A stretch of 64,000 nucleotides of DNA from an uncultured Bacilli bacterium (GCA_934101425.1 CAKOQQ010000006.1:29095-93094); one strand, 5' to 3'; positions 17,248 through 27,071 are shown, counted from the stretch's first letter. Numbers and translations: made by a program. Notes: generated from the letters alone by a model not told the origin.

Positions 17248-17924
17248 AAATTTTAGCAGCAAACTTTAAAATGAATTTAACACTAAATGAAATAAATGAA
17301 TATATAGATAAAATAAAAGATATAGATAATAAAAATATTGTACTTATACCATCAAATATCTATATACCTTATTTTTTAAATAAAAAATTTAGTGTAGGCG
17401 TTCAAGATGCATATTACTTAGATAATGGAGCATTTACTGGTGAAGTATCTGCTAAACAAATAAGTAGTCTTGGTGTTAATTATGCAATAATTGGCCATAG
17501 TGAAAGAAGAATGTATTTTAATGAAACTAATGATATATTAAATAAAAAAATATTATCATGTGAAAGTAATGGGTTAAAAGTAATATATTGTATAGGTGAA
17601 ACTAAGGAAGAAAGAGAATCTAATAAAACTAAAGAAGTACTTTTAAAACAATTAGACGAAGGATTAAAAGGTGCTAGTGAAGTAATAATTGCTTATGAAC
17701 CAAGATGGGCTATAGGTACTAATGTTACACCTACAAACGAAGAGATTGAAGACATTATTAGTTTTATAAAGAGTAAATATAACTATAAAGTCTTGTATGG
17801 TGGATCTACAAATGATAAAAATATAGCTAGTTTAAATACTATTTCTAATGTAGATGGATTTCTAGTAGGTGGAGCATCACTAGATTATGATAAATTTAAA
17901 AAAATGATAGAAATTGTCTTTTGA
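17244..17924 (+). CDS. tpiA: Triosephosphate isomerase
   Basis: A 226-residue TIM-barrel isomerase of dihydroxyacetone phosphate and glyceraldehyde 3-phosphate. Catalytic residues are present: Lys in AANFKMN (~8), His in IGHSERR (~87), Glu in YEPRWAIGT (~150); the phosphate loop is YGGS (~190) and LVGGASL. It is about 25 residues shorter than usual, with trimmed loops. ATG overlaps the stop of the glycosyltransferase (ATGA). The stop codon lies in a terminator hairpin that ends the pgk operon. Confidence 0.95.
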   Translation: MKILAANFKMNLTLNEINEYIDKIKDIDNKNIVLIPSNIYIPYFLNKKFSVGVQDAYYLDNGAFTGEVSAKQISSLGVNYAIIGHSERRMYFNETNDILNKKILSCESNGLKVIYCIGETKEERESNKTKEVLLKQLDEGLKGASEVIIAYEPRWAIGTNVTPTNEEIEDIISFIKSKYNYKVLYGGSTNDKNIASLNTISNVDGFLVGGASLDYDKFKKMIEIVF

Positions 17925-17934
17925 CAATTTTTTT
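17911..17934 (+). terminator. Intrinsic terminator after tpiA
   Basis: Perfect 8-bp stem AAATTGTC / GACAATTT with a TTTT loop and seven T. Confidence 0.85.
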
Positions 17935-17942
17935 CTATCTTT

Positions 17943-17960
17943 TTCGACAAAATTCGACAA
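17943..17960 (+). promoter_or_regulatory. Two Spo0A boxes upstream of spo0A
   Basis: TTCGACAA at 17943-17950 and again at 17953-17960, ten bases apart, one helical turn. This matches the inverse of the 0A box TTGTCGAA. Two TATAAT boxes follow at 17993-17998 and 18004-18009. The gene downstream is spo0A itself, so autoregulation is likely. Confidence 0.8.
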
Positions 17961-18039
17961 AACTAGCTAAAAAATAGACTAGATATTATACCTATAATTA
18001 ATATATAATGTAAGGGTAGTCATTAGAGGGAGAATTTTT

Positions 18040-18807
18040 ATGGACAAAATAAAAGTAATAATGGTAGATGATAATATCGGGCTAGTAGAAATGGTTGAAG
18101 AATACTTTAATGAAAGTAAAAGTATAAAATTAGTAAATAAAGCATACGATGGTATTGAAGGAATAGATTTAATAGAAAAAGAACGCGGAAATTATGATGT
18201 AATTATATTAGATTTAATTATGCCTAATAAAGACGGAATATATGTTTTAGAAGAAATGAAAAAAAGAGGTATAAAAGAAAAAGTTATAGTACTTACAAGT
18301 TATAATGCTAGTAATGTAATAAAAGAAGTATCAAGTTATGGTGTTAGTTATTTTATGCTAAAACCATTTGATAATATTGAACTTGAAAAAAGAGTTTTAG
18401 ATTTATTTAAGAAGGAAGAAGAAACTAAAACAGTAGATTTTTATCATAGTAATATTCAAGTATCAATTACAAAAATGTTACATGAACTTGGAATACCATC
18501 CCATATAAAGGGTTATCAATATTTAAGAGAAGCAATTACAGTAATATTTGAAAGACCAGAAACAATAGGTGGAATAACAAAAGAATTATATCCTGAATTA
18601 GCAAATAAGTTTGATACAACAGTTTCAAGAGTAGAAAGAGCAATAAGACATGCCATTGAAGTAAGTTGGAATAGAGGCAATATTGATTTAATGGAAGAAA
18701 TATTTGGACATAGTGTTGATATTGATAAAGCAAAGCCAACTAATTCAGAATTTGTAGTTACATTAGCAGATAAATTAAGATTAGATTTTCATCGTGTTGG
18801 ATGTTAA
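18040..18807 (+). CDS. spo0A: Sporulation master regulator Spo0A
   Basis: A 255-residue response regulator controlling entry into sporulation. The receiver domain (1-~120) has the acidic pair in MVDDN (~9), the phosphoacceptor Asp in VIILDLIMP (~56), Thr in VLTSYN and Lys in MLKPFDN (~107). The C-terminal DNA-binding Spo0A domain has MLHELGIPSHIKGYQYLREA (~148-167) and the recognition helix SRVERAIRHAIEVSW (~198-212). Both are intact. AGAGGGAG precedes ATG 18040. Two 0A boxes lie ~80 bases upstream. The last residues HRVGC are a normal short tail. Confidence 0.97.
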   Translation: MDKIKVIMVDDNIGLVEMVEEYFNESKSIKLVNKAYDGIEGIDLIEKERGNYDVIILDLIMPNKDGIYVLEEMKKRGIKEKVIVLTSYNASNVIKEVSSYGVSYFMLKPFDNIELEKRVLDLFKKEEETKTVDFYHSNIQVSITKMLHELGIPSHIKGYQYLREAITVIFERPETIGGITKELYPELANKFDTTVSRVERAIRHAIEVSWNRGNIDLMEEIFGHSVDIDKAKPTNSEFVVTLADKLRLDFHRVGC

Positions 18808-18830
18808 TTATCTTTTTTTGTATTAAATTA

Positions 18831-18858
18831 TTCACTTTTAAAAAAATTGTGTTATAAT
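18831..18858 (+). promoter_or_regulatory. Promoter of 18881
   Basis: TTCACT (18831-18836), 16-base spacer, TATAAT (18853-18858) preceded by TGT (extended -10). AAGGAAGTG precedes ATG 18881. Confidence 0.55.
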
Positions 18859-18880
18859 TGTTATAGTAAGGAAGTGTGAT

Positions 18881-20740
18881 ATGAACGAAAATAATTTATT
18901 TCCAAATGGAAATGGTACTGAAAATAACGATTTAGTACCAAATACATCTACCGATTCATTAGGAAATGCTACACCAAATGAACCAGTAGAACCTGTAGCA
19001 CCAGTTGCTCCAGTAGAACCTATAGTAACACCTGTTACACCAGTAGAACCTATAGTAACACCTGTTACACCAGTAGAACCTACAGTAACGCCTGTTACAC
19101 CAGTAGAACCTACAGTAACACCTGTTACACCAGTGGAACCTACAGTAACACCTATTACACCAGTGGAACCTACAGTAACACCTATTACACCAGTAGAACC
19201 TACAGTAACACCTGTTACACCAGTAGAACCTGTAGCACCAGTTGCTCCAGCTGAATCATTAGAAACTTCAGATCATGTTAGTGAAGCTGTTAAAACATTC
19301 ACTCCAGATAGTACTGAAGACCATAAAGAAGAAAAAAAGAAAAAGAATTTATTATTACCAATATTACTAATTGTTTTAGCAATTGCAATACTTGGCGGTG
19401 TAGCTTATTATTTCTTTTTCAAGAAAAGTAATTCAATAGAAGTAACAACTAAAGCATTTGAAAAATTAAAAAGTAATCTTGTTGAAGTAAGTGATTCTTT
19501 CTCTGAATTAAAAGAAGGAACAAAGAAAGTAGATGCTTTAACTGCTAAAGGAGATTTAACGTTAGATGTTAAATCAGCTTATTTAGAATCTCAAAATAAT
19601 GAAGACTATAATAACTTAGTTGCTGTATTAAAAGATATGGTAGCTGAATATACTTTAGCAGTTGATTCAAAAACTGAAAACATGAATGTTGCAGTTACTA
19701 TTAAAGCGTTAGGTGAAATGGTTTCAAGAGGATATGTAGTTAATGATGGTAAAGTATATTTACTTCTTAACAACAAATATGTAGATGTTACAGAAGATTT
19801 AAAAAAATATTTAGTTAGTGTAGATAGTAGTAATTTTGAAGGATTATTAAAAGAACTTGAAGATATGGATGCATGGCATATATATGATGTTATTACATCA
19901 GCATTTGCATCATCATTAAAAGAAGAATATTTTGAAACAGAAAAAACTACTATTACTGTTGATAAGAAAGATGTAGATGTTACAAAACATATCTTAAAGA
20001 TTACTAAAAAGAATGCTGCAGATATCATTAATGAAACAATAAAAAAAGTTAGTAAAGATGAAAAAGTAAATAGTATCTTTAAAAAATTAGGTGTAGATTT
20101 AAGTACACAAAAAGTTGAAAAAGAATATTTTGAAGATATGGAACCATTAGTAATCAATTTCTATGCTAAGAAAAATGATTTACTAAAAATTGAATTAGTT
20201 GAAGAATATGAATCTACTGATTGGAATACAGAAGAAACAGTTTCTAATAGTTATGAAATTTCATATACTTTTGGAAAAACTACTGATGTAATATCTGTTG
20301 TTGGTAAACAAAATAAAGAAACTACTGTAAATGTTTCTGTTGAATTAACAGTTAGTAAAAATTCATTAAAAATAGAACTATATCAAGATAGTTCAAAAAT
20401 TGGTACTTTAGAATTTAATGCTACTAAAGATAGTATGAATTTAGCTTTAAATGCTAATGTTATGGCTACTGAAGTAGTTGCTAATATTTCTTTAAAAGAA
20501 ACAGAAGAAAGTGGTAAAAATAAACTTGTTGTAAGTGGTAATGTTACAATTAATACAATTGAATACTTAAAATTTACAGCAACTACAAATTATACTTTAG
20601 AAGAAAAATATGTACCAGTTGATGTAAGTGGTGCAGTTACTAAAGATACACTTACTCGTGCTGAACAAGAAGAGTTAGAATCTTTAATTGAAAATTTTCA
20701 AAATATGTTTAGTGGATTTGCTTACAATTACTTATACTAA
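18881..20740 (+). CDS. Single-pass membrane protein with Pro-rich tandem repeats
   Basis: A 619-residue protein of unknown function. Residues ~28-125 are a low-complexity Pro/Val/Thr/Glu region built from a ten-residue unit ([10 protein letters not shown]). A Lys-rich stretch and one membrane helix follow (~158-180), then ~440 residues with no Cys that I recognise as no known domain. The Lys-rich side before the helix suggests the N-terminus is inside, so the repeats would be cytoplasmic and the large domain outside. It has its own promoter and a bidirectional terminator shared with the convergent PBP gene. A cell-wall or envelope role is only a guess. Confidence 0.75.
   Translation: MNENNLFPNGNGTENNDLVPNTSTDSLGNATPNEPVEPVAPVAPVEPIVTPVTPVEPIVTPVTPVEPTVTPVTPVEPTVTPVTPVEPTVTPITPVEPTVTPITPVEPTVTPVTPVEPVAPVAPAESLETSDHVSEAVKTFTPDSTEDHKEEKKKKNLLLPILLIVLAIAILGGVAYYFFFKKSNSIEVTTKAFEKLKSNLVEVSDSFSELKEGTKKVDALTAKGDLTLDVKSAYLESQNNEDYNNLVAVLKDMVAEYTLAVDSKTENMNVAVTIKALGEMVSRGYVVNDGKVYLLLNNKYVDVTEDLKKYLVSVDSSNFEGLLKELEDMDAWHIYDVITSAFASSLKEEYFETEKTTITVDKKDVDVTKHILKITKKNAADIINETIKKVSKDEKVNSIFKKLGVDLSTQKVEKEYFEDMEPLVINFYAKKNDLLKIELVEEYESTDWNTEETVSNSYEISYTFGKTTDVISVVGKQNKETTVNVSVELTVSKNSLKIELYQDSSKIGTLEFNATKDSMNLALNANVMATEVVANISLKETEESGKNKLVVSGNVTINTIEYLKFTATTNYTLEEKYVPVDVSGAVTKDTLTRAEQEELESLIENFQNMFSGFAYNYLY
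19019..19228 (+). repeat. Seven in-frame 30-bp tandem repeats
   Basis: Seven units of 30 bp starting CCTAYAGTAACACC, differing by one to three bases, in frame inside the 18881 gene. Copy number could change by slippage or recombination without breaking the frame. Confidence 0.9.
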
Positions 20741-20769
20741 AAAATAAAAGATTATATCTTTTATTTTTT
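20739..20769. terminator. Bidirectional terminator between 18881 and the PBP gene
   Basis: Fourteen-bp stem AAAAAATAAAAGAT / ATCTTTTATTTTTT with a three-base loop; T runs on both strands serve the two convergent genes. Confidence 0.8.
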
Positions 20770-20770
20770 T

Positions 20771-22714
20771 TTATTCTTCTTTAATAGTAGGAATCGCATC
20801 ATCTAAAGTTTTATTATCTACTTTAGGCTCGGTTCCTTTTATATAATATGTTAATTTTTTTTTGGTATTTTCTGTAGCTATTTTACCGCTTATAGGATCT
20901 ACTATAACACCAACAACATTATCAGGTATTTTGTACCATTCTTCTTCTTTATCTTTTAAGTATTCCTTAGCAGTATCAATCCATATATTTTTTATTTGAG
21001 AACTTACGGCAATAGGTGGAGCATCATTATTATCATATCCTGCCCATATTGCAAATACTATATTTGGATTATAACCTATAACCCATCTATCATAGTCAGT
21101 AGTTCCTGTTTTAAGAGCATATTTTCTATCGATTTTAGAAGCTATATTAATACATGTTGGTGAACCATAATCAACTAATACTGAGGAGTAACAATTAGTT
21201 AACATTTCATTAAGTACAAATACATTACTTTTATTTAATATGTTTTCACTAGTTATTTTTCTTTCGTATAGTACATTACCATTAACATCTTCTACTTTAG
21301 TTATAGTAAATGTATCAACTTTACTTCCTCCATTAGCAAATGTAGAATAAGCTTTTACCATATCAATTAAAGGTATTTCTACACTACCTAAAGCTAGAGA
21401 TGGTAGGGCTTCTACATTTTTAGTTATACCAACTCTTTTAAGCATATTTACTAGGTTTTCTTCTCCTAAAAATAAATGTGTTTTTACAGCATATATATTA
21501 TCAGAATATGCTAAAGCAGTCATCATACTAATTTGTTTATCTGGATATCTATCATCAAAATTTTTAGGACTATAAGTTTTATCATACGAAAATGTAAATG
21601 TTGTTCTAGATGATGTAAAAGTAGTAGATGGTGTAAAACCATTTTCTAAAGCACTATAATATAAAAGAGGTTTAATAGTAGATCCTACCTGTCTATAAGC
21701 TTTAGTAGCTCTATTAAAAGCTGATTTATTATAATCTCTGCCACCAATAAGAGCTAATATAGCACCAGTATTTGGGTCTGCTATAGAAGATGCGATTTCT
21801 ACATCAGAATCAATATATAAGTTTATTTTATCTGTTAATATATTTTGAGCATTAACATCTAAAGTAGTATATATTTTTAATCCACCAGTTTTTATAAAAG
21901 AAGAGGGAATAGATTTAATACTTTTAAGCTCAGATATAACAGTATCTTTAAAATACATATATGATTCATTATTTTTATCTGTTTTACCTACATAAGATAA
22001 AGATATATTATAAGCTTCATCAGCTTCATTACTAGTTATATAACCATTCTTTACCATGGCATTTAATATAGTTTTTTGTCTTTGCTTTGCTTTAACCGGA
22101 TTAACTAAAGGAGAATAATATGAAGGGGACTTGGGTATCCCTGCTAACATACTAGCTTCTGCAAGAGTTAAATCTTTAGAATTCTTATTAAAGTAATATT
22201 TAGAAGCATTTTCTATTCCATATACTCCTCCATAGTTAATAGTATTTAAGTATCCCTCTAATATTTCATCTTTAGAATAATGAACTTCTAATCTTAAAGT
22301 TAACCAAGCTTCATTTATTTTTCTTTTCCAAGTTTTATCAAAATCTAGCCATAAATTTTTAGCATATTGTTGTGTTATAGTAGATGCCCCTTGAAGAGTT
22401 TTTTTGTTTTTAATATTTACCATCATAGCTTTTATAATTCTTAAATAATCAAAACCTTGATGTTTATAAAAATTTTTATCCTCAACTGATATAGTAGCGT
22501 CAATTAGGTAATTAGATATATCTTCTATTTTTACCCATTCATCATTTTTACCGTAAAATAATTCTCCATTATTATCAAATAAATAATACCCATTTGCTGA
22601 ATTAATTGATAATTTTGGTAACATCCTAGCATATAAAAGCACACCACCATACGTGAGTAACACTAATATAATTGATACAAGAAAAATTTTATATAACTTC
22701 CTAATTATTTTCAT
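20771..22714 (-). CDS. Class A penicillin-binding protein (PBP1A family)
   Basis: A 647-residue bifunctional peptidoglycan synthase. After a short inside end and one membrane helix (~10-30), the GT51 glycosyltransferase domain has the catalytic Glu in VEDKNFYKHQGFD (~77) and LQGASTITQQYAKNLW (~105). The transpeptidase has the Ser nucleophile in GSTIKP (~342), SDN (~398) and KTGT (~527). It polymerises and crosslinks glycan outside the membrane. The C-terminal tail is short, with no PASTA or FN3 domain. AGGTGA precedes the ATG. It ends at a bidirectional terminator. Confidence 0.93.
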   Translation of the reverse strand: MKIIRKLYKIFLVSIILVLLTYGGVLLYARMLPKLSINSANGYYLFDNNGELFYGKNDEWVKIEDISNYLIDATISVEDKNFYKHQGFDYLRIIKAMMVNIKNKKTLQGASTITQQYAKNLWLDFDKTWKRKINEAWLTLRLEVHYSKDEILEGYLNTINYGGVYGIENASKYYFNKNSKDLTLAEASMLAGIPKSPSYYSPLVNPVKAKQRQKTILNAMVKNGYITSNEADEAYNISLSYVGKTDKNNESYMYFKDTVISELKSIKSIPSSFIKTGGLKIYTTLDVNAQNILTDKINLYIDSDVEIASSIADPNTGAILALIGGRDYNKSAFNRATKAYRQVGSTIKPLLYYSALENGFTPSTTFTSSRTTFTFSYDKTYSPKNFDDRYPDKQISMMTALAYSDNIYAVKTHLFLGEENLVNMLKRVGITKNVEALPSLALGSVEIPLIDMVKAYSTFANGGSKVDTFTITKVEDVNGNVLYERKITSENILNKSNVFVLNEMLTNCYSSVLVDYGSPTCINIASKIDRKYALKTGTTDYDRWVIGYNPNIVFAIWAGYDNNDAPPIAVSSQIKNIWIDTAKEYLKDKEEEWYKIPDNVVGVIVDPISGKIATENTKKKLTYYIKGTEPKVDNKTLDDAIPTIKEE

Positions 22715-22760
22715 ATATTCACCTAAATATTATTATTTCAAAAAAAAACAAAAATATAAG

Positions 22761-22789
22761 TTTAAATTTAAATAAAAGTATGTTATACT
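22761..22789 (+). promoter_or_regulatory. Promoter of the ywiB-argS operon
   Basis: TTTAAA (22761-22766), 17-base spacer, TATACT (22784-22789) preceded by TGT, then GGTGATACT and ATG 22810. Confidence 0.55.
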
Positions 22790-22809
22790 TATGTGCAGTT
22801 GGTGATACT

Positions 22810-23139
22810 ATGAAAATAATGGTAAAAACAGTATTAAATAACTTAACTTTAAAAGAAAATCATAATAATAATGTAAATGGTATTTTAAAAGATGATACAG
22901 TTATTTATTATGATAATAAAATAAAAATGAGTTTAAATTTTAAAGAGAGGGTTTTACGTCGGAGATCTAGTAATTATGAAATAATTTTAGATTTTAAAAA
23001 AAATAAGTGCTTTTATATAATGAATAATAATAAAATAACATTAGATATAAAAGTAAATGAAATTCGTGATGATTTTTATGTTGATTATGAAATAGAAGAT
23101 AATCATATTATATATAGTATAAATTATGAGGTGATATAG
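22810..23139 (+). CDS. ywiB: YwiB-like beta-barrel protein (DUF1934)
   Basis: A 109-residue protein. ATG 22810 is chosen because GGTGAT sits nine bases before; an upstream in-frame ATG would lie in the promoter. The pattern of short beta strands (VKTVLNNLTL, IYYDNKIKMSLNF, VDYEIEDNHIIYSINYEV) and its place directly before argS match B. subtilis ywiB (DUF1934, a lipocalin-like barrel of unknown role). Sequence similarity by eye is weak, so the name leans on synteny. The stop TAG overlaps the GTG start of argS. Confidence 0.65.
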   Translation: MKIMVKTVLNNLTLKENHNNNVNGILKDDTVIYYDNKIKMSLNFKERVLRRRSSNYEIILDFKKNKCFYIMNNNKITLDIKVNEIRDDFYVDYEIEDNHIIYSINYEVI

Positions 23140-24782
23140 TGAAAGAAAAGATTGTTGAAGAAATATATAATATATTAAATAAAGAAGTAGAACCTACTGA
23201 TATAATAGTAGAAAAACCTAAAGATAGAAAACTAGGAGATTATTCAATTCCTTGTTTCTCTTTAGCTAAAAAATTAAGAAAAAATCCTAATATTATAGCT
23301 GAAGAAATTAGTAAAAAGTTAAGTTTAAAAAGTGAAGTATTAAATGGATATTTAAATGTTTTTATTGATAAAAATAGTTTCACAAAAGAATTACTTGAAA
23401 AAATAAGTATAGAAAAAGAAAATTATGGTAGTAATAAAAGTGGTGAAGGAAAAACTATAGTAATAGACTATTCTTCTCCTAATATAGCTAAACCATTTGG
23501 TGTTGGCCATTTAAGAAGCACTGTAATTGGTGAATCATTAAGAAGAATTTGCTTAATGAATGGATATAATGTCGTTGGAATTAATCATTTAGGTGATTGG
23601 GGAACTCAATTTGGCAAACTTATATATGCCTATAAAACATGGGGGAATGAAGAAGCTTTAAATGAATCTCCACTTGATGAATTAAAAAGGATATATGTAA
23701 AATTCCATGAAGAAGAAGCTAAAGATTCATCTATTACCGATGAAGGCAGAAAATGGTTTAAAGCTCTTGAAGATGGAAATGAAGAAGCTGTTAGTTTATG
23801 GAAAAGATTTACTGAAGTATCTTTAAAAGAATTTAATAAAACATATAAATTACTAGGCGTTGATAAATTTGATAGTTATGCTGGAGAATCATTTTATAAT
23901 GATAAAATGGATTCTGTAGTAGAAGAACTAGAACAAAAACATTTACTTGAAGTAGATGATGGCGCTTCTATCGTAAGATTAGATAATATGCCACCAGCAC
24001 TTATTAAAAGAAGTGATGGAGCTACATTATATATAACAAGAGATTTAGCAGCTCTATTCTATAGAAAAAAAACATATAACTTTACAGAAGCTCTATACTG
24101 TGTTGGTAATGAACAAACATTACATTTTAATCAATTAAATGCCGTAGTAGAAAAAATGGGATATGACTTTAGAGCAACTCATATAGGATTTGGTATGGTA
24201 CTTCAAGATGGCAAAAAAATGTCTACAAGACATGGTAAGAGTGTAAAATTACAAGATGTACTTGAAGAAGCTATTGAGTTAGCTGGTAAATATATAGAAG
24301 AAAAAAATCCTAATTTAGAAAATAAAAAAGAAGTTGCTGAAAAAGTAGGTGTAGGAGCAGTAATATTTAATGATTTAAAAAATTATAGAACTAGTGATAT
24401 TGAATTTAATTTAGAAGAAATATTAAAGTTTGAAGGAAATACTGGTCCATATATACAATATACATACGCTAGAATTAATTCTTTATTAAAAAATAAAGAA
24501 ATTAAAGAAATTGACTATACAAATTTAGACATAGATGAATATATTTGGAATATAGTACTTGACCTTTATAATTATTTTGATATAATTAGTAGGGCTAAGA
24601 AAGAATATGACCCATCTATAATTGCCAAATACTTAATTGATTTAGCCCAAGACTTTAATAAATTTTATGCAAATCACAGAGTTGGAGACGATAGTTTCAA
24701 ATTGAAATTATGTGAATCTGTTGGCATTGTAGTAAAAAGTGGAATGAGACTTCTTGATGTCGAAGTAATAAATCAAATGTAG
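23139..24782 (+). CDS. argS: Arginyl-tRNA synthetase
   Basis: A 547-residue class I synthetase attaching Arg to its tRNA. The N-terminal additional domain (1-~100) precedes the HIGH-type motif in FGVGHLRSTVIG (~125) and LGDWGTQFGKL. The KMSK-type loop is KKMSTRHGKSV (~355), and the C-terminal anticodon-binding helices carry GPYIQYTYARI (~440). Start is GTG 23139 behind GAGGTGAT, overlapping the ywiB stop. rpoE follows after nine bases; the order ywiB-argS-rpoE is found in Bacillus relatives. Confidence 0.96.
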   Translation: MKEKIVEEIYNILNKEVEPTDIIVEKPKDRKLGDYSIPCFSLAKKLRKNPNIIAEEISKKLSLKSEVLNGYLNVFIDKNSFTKELLEKISIEKENYGSNKSGEGKTIVIDYSSPNIAKPFGVGHLRSTVIGESLRRICLMNGYNVVGINHLGDWGTQFGKLIYAYKTWGNEEALNESPLDELKRIYVKFHEEEAKDSSITDEGRKWFKALEDGNEEAVSLWKRFTEVSLKEFNKTYKLLGVDKFDSYAGESFYNDKMDSVVEELEQKHLLEVDDGASIVRLDNMPPALIKRSDGATLYITRDLAALFYRKKTYNFTEALYCVGNEQTLHFNQLNAVVEKMGYDFRATHIGFGMVLQDGKKMSTRHGKSVKLQDVLEEAIELAGKYIEEKNPNLENKKEVAEKVGVGAVIFNDLKNYRTSDIEFNLEEILKFEGNTGPYIQYTYARINSLLKNKEIKEIDYTNLDIDEYIWNIVLDLYNYFDIISRAKKEYDPSIIAKYLIDLAQDFNKFYANHRVGDDSFKLKLCESVGIVVKSGMRLLDVEVINQM

Positions 24783-24791
24783 GAGGATTTT

Positions 24792-25229
24792 ATGAAATTG
24801 AAACAACTATCAGAAGTAGAATTAGAATTATTATCATTACAAGATTTAGCAGAACTTATTTTAGAAGAAAATAAAACTACTTTATCAACTGCTGATATAT
24901 TTAAACATATTTGTGAATTAAAAGGTTTAAGTGAAGATGTTTATAATAATAAAATTGGTGATTTTTATACTTCACTTATGACTGATAAAAGATTTATAAT
25001 GTTAGAAGACGCTACTTGGGATTTAAAGAAAAAACATGTCGCACCAACAATTGAAGAAGACGAAGATGAAGAAGATATAGAAGAAACTGAAGAACCAGAA
25101 GAAATTGATGATGAAGAAAGCGTAGAACAAAAGCTAGAAATTGAAGATGATGATATAGATACAGGTCTAGATGATGATAGTGACTTATCTGATTTATCAA
25201 TAGTTGAAGAAGAAGATTTGAATGAGTAA
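24792..25229 (+). CDS. rpoE: RNA polymerase delta subunit
   Basis: A 145-residue Firmicute-specific polymerase subunit that speeds recycling and lowers non-specific binding. The folded HARE-HTH-like N-terminal domain spans ~1-85 (LSLQDLAELILEE, FYTSLMTDKRFI, WDLKKKH), followed by an unstructured tail of mostly Asp and Glu (~95-145), the family hallmark. GGAGG precedes the ATG. It is the last gene of the ywiB-argS operon, with a hairpin overlapping its stop codon. Confidence 0.92.
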   Translation: MKLKQLSEVELELLSLQDLAELILEENKTTLSTADIFKHICELKGLSEDVYNNKIGDFYTSLMTDKRFIMLEDATWDLKKKHVAPTIEEDEDEEDIEETEEPEEIDDEESVEQKLEIEDDDIDTGLDDDSDLSDLSIVEEEDLNE

Positions 25230-25240
25230 ATCTTCTTTTC
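25211..25240 (+). terminator. Probable terminator after rpoE
   Basis: Nine-bp stem AGAAGATTT / AAATCTTCT spanning the stop codon, with a short T run. Confidence 0.55.
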
Positions 25241-25290
25241 TGTTTACTTTTTTAATCTTTTATAATAAAATAATTTAGTGAGGTGATACT

Positions 25291-26346
25291 ATGTTAGAAA
25301 GATTAAAAAACATAGAAACTAGATATTTAGAAATTAATAATGAATTAAGTAATCCTGAAGTATTAAGTAATATAAAAGAAACTACAAAGTTATCTAAAGA
25401 ACAAGCATTACTTAAAGATGCTTATAATATGTATCAAGAATATAAGAGTTTATCTAAACAAATTGAAGATAATAAGGAATTAGTAAAAGATAAAGAATTA
25501 GGAGAAATGGCTAAAGAAGAACTTGTAACTTTGGAAGAAGAACTAGCAAATTTAAAAGCTAAAATAGAAGTAGAATTATTACCTAAAGATCCAGATGATA
25601 TGAAGAATGTAATTGTTGAAATAAGAGGTGCTGCTGGAGGAGATGAAGGTAACATATTTGCTGGTGACTTATATGATATGTATCGTCATTTAGCTGAAAA
25701 AGAAGGATGGAAAATTGAATTATTAGATGAAGAAAAAAGTGAAGCTGGTGGATATTCATTTATTAGTTTTATGGTAAAAGGCGAAAATGTATATTCTAAA
25801 TTAAAATATGAATCAGGAGCACATAGAGTACAAAGAGTACCAGTTACGGAAACACAAGGTAGAGTACATACCTCTACTGCAACTGTTCTTGTTATGCCAG
25901 AAGCGGAAGAAGTAGATTATGAACTTGATATGAATGAAGTAAGAATCGATATAACAAGAAGTAGTGGTTGTGGTGGTCAAGGTGTTAACACAACAGACTC
26001 AGCAGTAAGACTTACGCATATTCCAACTGGTATCGTTGTATATTCACAAACTGAAAGAAGTCAAATAAAAAATAAAGAAAAAGCTATTAAAATACTTCAA
26101 ACTCGCTTGTATGATTATTATAAAGAAGCAGAAGAAAAGAAATTAGGCGCTGAAAGAAGAAGCAAAATAGGTACTGGAGATAGAAGTGAAAAAATAAGAA
26201 CATATAATTATCCTCAAAATAGAGTAACAGATCATAGAATAGGATTTACTTTAAATTCATTAGATAGAGTAATGACTGGTGATTTAGATAAAGTCATAGA
26301 TGCACTTATAACAGAAGATCAAGCTCGTAAATTAAGAGGAGAATAA
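25291..26346 (+). CDS. prfA: Peptide chain release factor 1
   Basis: A 351-residue factor ending translation at UAA and UAG. The GGQ loop is in GCGGQGVNTTDSAVRLTH (~230), whose Gln is methylated by PrmC, encoded next. The anticodon-like tripeptide region (PVTETQGRVHTST, ~185) has the PxT form (Pro-Val-Thr) typical of RF1. Length is normal. AGGTGATACT precedes the ATG, and TATAAT lies at 25261-25266. The stop codon overlaps the prmC start by one base. Confidence 0.97.
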   Translation: MLERLKNIETRYLEINNELSNPEVLSNIKETTKLSKEQALLKDAYNMYQEYKSLSKQIEDNKELVKDKELGEMAKEELVTLEEELANLKAKIEVELLPKDPDDMKNVIVEIRGAAGGDEGNIFAGDLYDMYRHLAEKEGWKIELLDEEKSEAGGYSFISFMVKGENVYSKLKYESGAHRVQRVPVTETQGRVHTSTATVLVMPEAEEVDYELDMNEVRIDITRSSGCGGQGVNTTDSAVRLTHIPTGIVVYSQTERSQIKNKEKAIKILQTRLYDYYKEAEEKKLGAERRSKIGTGDRSEKIRTYNYPQNRVTDHRIGFTLNSLDRVMTGDLDKVIDALITEDQARKLRGE

Positions 26347-27059
26347 TGACTGATATTGAGTATTTAACTAAATATTTAGATAAAGATAAATTATCTTCTG
26401 GACTAGAAAGACTTAAAAATGGTGAACCAGTTCAATATATAGTTGGTAATGTAGATTTCTATGGATATATATTAAATGTAAATAAAAATACTTTAATACC
26501 TAGATTTGAAACAGAAGAATTAGTTAGTAGAACTATAAAATATATAAATAAATATTTTAATAAAAAAGTAGATATATTAGATATAGGTACAGGTAGTGGT
26601 AGTATTGCTATTACATTAAAAGATAAAGTATTATCAAATGTAGATGCAGTAGATATAAGTAGTGATGCATTAGTAGTAGCTAAAGAAAACGCTAAAAAGT
26701 ATAATTTAGATATTAATTTTTATGTTAGTGACGTATTTAGTAATGTAAATAGAAAATTTGATGTAATTATATCTAATCCACCATATATTGATCCAGATGA
26801 TAAGATAGAAGATATAGTATATAATAATGAACCACATATTGCTTTATTCGCTAAAGATAAAGGTTTATATTTCTATAAAGAGATTATTTCTAAATCAAAT
26901 AAATATTTAAATAATAAATTTATAATGGCCTTTGAAATAGGTTATAATGAAGGCAAGGATATATTAGATTTATGTAAAAAATATTATCCAAATTCATATA
27001 TATTATTAGAAAAAGATTTATACGATAAAGATAGATATATATTTATCATTAATGTATAA
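26346..27059 (+). CDS. prmC: Release factor glutamine methyltransferase
   Basis: A 237-residue SAM-dependent enzyme that methylates the GGQ glutamine of release factors. Motif I is ILDIGTGSGSIAI (~78), motif IV the catalytic NPPY in IISNPPYID (~143). The N-terminal helical domain is short, making the protein ~40 residues smaller than the usual ~280. ATG overlaps the TAA of prfA (TAATG), the standard prfA-prmC pairing. A T run follows the stop, but I see no strong hairpin. Confidence 0.93.
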   Translation: MTDIEYLTKYLDKDKLSSGLERLKNGEPVQYIVGNVDFYGYILNVNKNTLIPRFETEELVSRTIKYINKYFNKKVDILDIGTGSGSIAITLKDKVLSNVDAVDISSDALVVAKENAKKYNLDINFYVSDVFSNVNRKFDVIISNPPYIDPDDKIEDIVYNNEPHIALFAKDKGLYFYKEIISKSNKYLNNKFIMAFEIGYNEGKDILDLCKKYYPNSYILLEKDLYDKDRYIFIINV

Positions 27060-27071
27060 TCTTTTTTCAAT

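Noticed and set aside
19019..19228. Regular 30-bp direct repeats that could suggest a CRISPR array
   Set aside because: There are no spacers; the units are contiguous, in frame and encode a Pro-rich stretch of a protein.
19606..20157. Long minus-strand ORF (183 codons) opposite the repeat membrane protein
   Set aside because: It is Ser/Thr/Phe-rich antisense of a coding region, with no promoter or ribosome site; a composition shadow.
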